Part shown: piece after piece, positions 13,075 through 13,817 of the stretch
Position numbering within the stretch: position 1 is the first letter of the stretch
Layout: each line of letters begins with the position of its first letter
NCBI GenBank assembly: GCA_002368805.1
Contig: DFFH01000095.1
Span: 1-13,817, forward strand
Reading direction: 5' to 3'
DNA from: Mageeibacillus sp. UBA3781
GTDB lineage: Bacteria; Bacillota; Clostridia; Saccharofermentanales; Saccharofermentanaceae
DNA: 13,817 bases
Notes under the pieces: generated by a model
Databases searched by the model: none
What the model was told of the DNA's origin: nothing
The model's input: only the letters and a program-made list of their open reading frames with translations
Program-made: the position numbers and the translations under genes

Positions 13075-13817
13075 ATGCAAGGAAAGAAATCCATCTTAAG
13101 CGGGAAATTCTATTCTGTTTGGAAGATAGGGACCAAAGCGTGCGCTTTGATTTTGGCTTCCTCATTTGTTTTCTCGACGGGTTGTAAGAAGAAAAAAGAG
13201 ATGGAGAACAGGATCGTAAAAGAAACAGATCCGTATTTCAGTTGTGAAGAGATTGAGTTGAAGATTCAGCTGCCGGGAGATGAAGAAAAGGAGTTGAAAA
13301 GACGAGCTTTTGGGCAAGCGAAGGTCTATTCAGATTGTGTATTAGTACGCATGAGTGAAGAGTATGTAATGCCAGATGAATTCTTGGAAAAATGGAACAG
13401 ACGATATGAGGATTATTCAGTAACTGATAGTGACAGGCAAAAACTGCAGGAAGAATACGATAGTTATCATCGAAACGGTATTGCCGTCTTTGGATTAGAT
13501 GGAACAATGAAAGGTTTTTCCGAGATTCCTGTTCTTCCTCAAAATGTGGAAATGATTGAAGATCCCTCCGGAAAACCAAAAGTTGTAGCATATGTTATTG
13601 GCGGAACAAGTGTTACGGTAGTTTTATATGATGTTTCCCCGGAAGGAACTCTCATCAACGAAACACATCTAGAACGAAAGATGACAGTCCCCGGAAAGTC
13701 GCTTTTCATGGAAAATGGCAACTTGCTTGTTAGCGAAAACTATACTGTCTGTACATTTAACGCGGATGGGAAATTGTTGAGTGAACAAGCGTTAATAGCT
13801 CCTATTGATAATTTTTT
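13075..13817 (+). CDS. Surface lipoprotein, unrecognised, cut by window edge
   Basis: The open frame starts at ATG 13075 (AAGGAG 13061-13066, 8 nt upstream) and is still open after 247 codons at the window end. The signal peptide has a basic start (MQGKKS), a hydrophobic core (ACALILASSFVF) and a lipobox STG-Cys at residue 37 followed by KKKKE, so it is exported and lipid-anchored. The mature part starts ENRIVKETDPYFSCEEIELKI and is rich in short beta-strands (KPKVVAYVIGGTSVTVVLYDV, LLVSENYTVCTFNADGKLL). The repeated pattern of beta hairpins suggests a beta-propeller, but too little is visible to be sure. It is divergent from the agr-type operon, with a likely LytTR site in front, so it may be an output gene of the system. 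Confidence 0.8.
   Translation, partial: MQGKKSILSGKFYSVWKIGTKACALILASSFVFSTGCKKKKEMENRIVKETDPYFSCEEIELKIQLPGDEEKELKRRAFGQAKVYSDCVLVRMSEEYVMPDEFLEKWNRRYEDYSVTDSDRQKLQEEYDSYHRNGIAVFGLDGTMKGFSEIPVLPQNVEMIEDPSGKPKVVAYVIGGTSVTVVLYDVSPEGTLINETHLERKMTVPGKSLFMENGNLLVSENYTVCTFNADGKLLSEQALIAPIDNF

Overview
The window looks like chromosomal DNA of a low-to-mid GC Firmicute, most likely a gut or rumen clostridium. The basis is a set of lipoproteins with a Cys-Lys-rich start, AGGAGG-type ribosome sites, TATAAT-type promoters, an Agr-type quorum-sensing operon and clostridial family types (papain-like C1A lipoprotein, RhuM-Fic, HipAB). The species cannot be named from the sequence.

Left part (1-4420). The start of a DinB-like gene (minus strand, cut by the window edge) faces an AraC-family regulator with a GyrI-like effector domain. 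Directly behind the regulator is a papain-like C1A lipoprotein protease, broken by a one-base frameshift just before its catalytic site. Two unrecognised multi-spanning membrane proteins follow.

Middle part (4421-10282) is a mosaic accessory region. It starts with a RhuM-Fic protein that lacks the usual N-terminus. A 173-bp sequence follows (5412-5584) and recurs as a direct repeat, 166/173 identical, at 10110-10282, exactly 4,698 bp away. On the minus strand each copy begins with the last eight codons of a GMP synthetase gene (guaA, ...TGTIEWE-stop), a known insertion site for genomic islands. A 66-nt stem-loop and a two-way terminator come next. Between the copies lie the tail of a lost paralogue of the 3611-4420 gene, an unknown 142-aa gene, a GNAT acetyltransferase, a hipBA pair behind a large palindromic operator, a decayed ORF, and an ORC/STAND-like ATPase whose promoter is covered by five TTTTACTGT boxes. 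No integrase or transposase is present.

Right part (10150-13817) is a minus-strand quorum-sensing operon: LytTR response regulator, AgrC-like histidine kinase, AgrB-like peptidase. The AgrB reading frame runs straight into the guaA-type repeat, so its last ~43 residues come from the repeat, and no agrD is found. Divergent from the operon is a lipoprotein gene (cut by the window edge). Two perfect 12-bp direct repeats 21 bp apart lie upstream of it, the geometry expected for a LytTR/AgrA-type activator over a promoter with a long spacer.

The best candidates for something undescribed are the integrase-less, guaA-end-flanked 4.7-kb cassette with toxin-type and ATPase cargo, and the damaged Agr circuit that still appears wired to a divergent lipoprotein.
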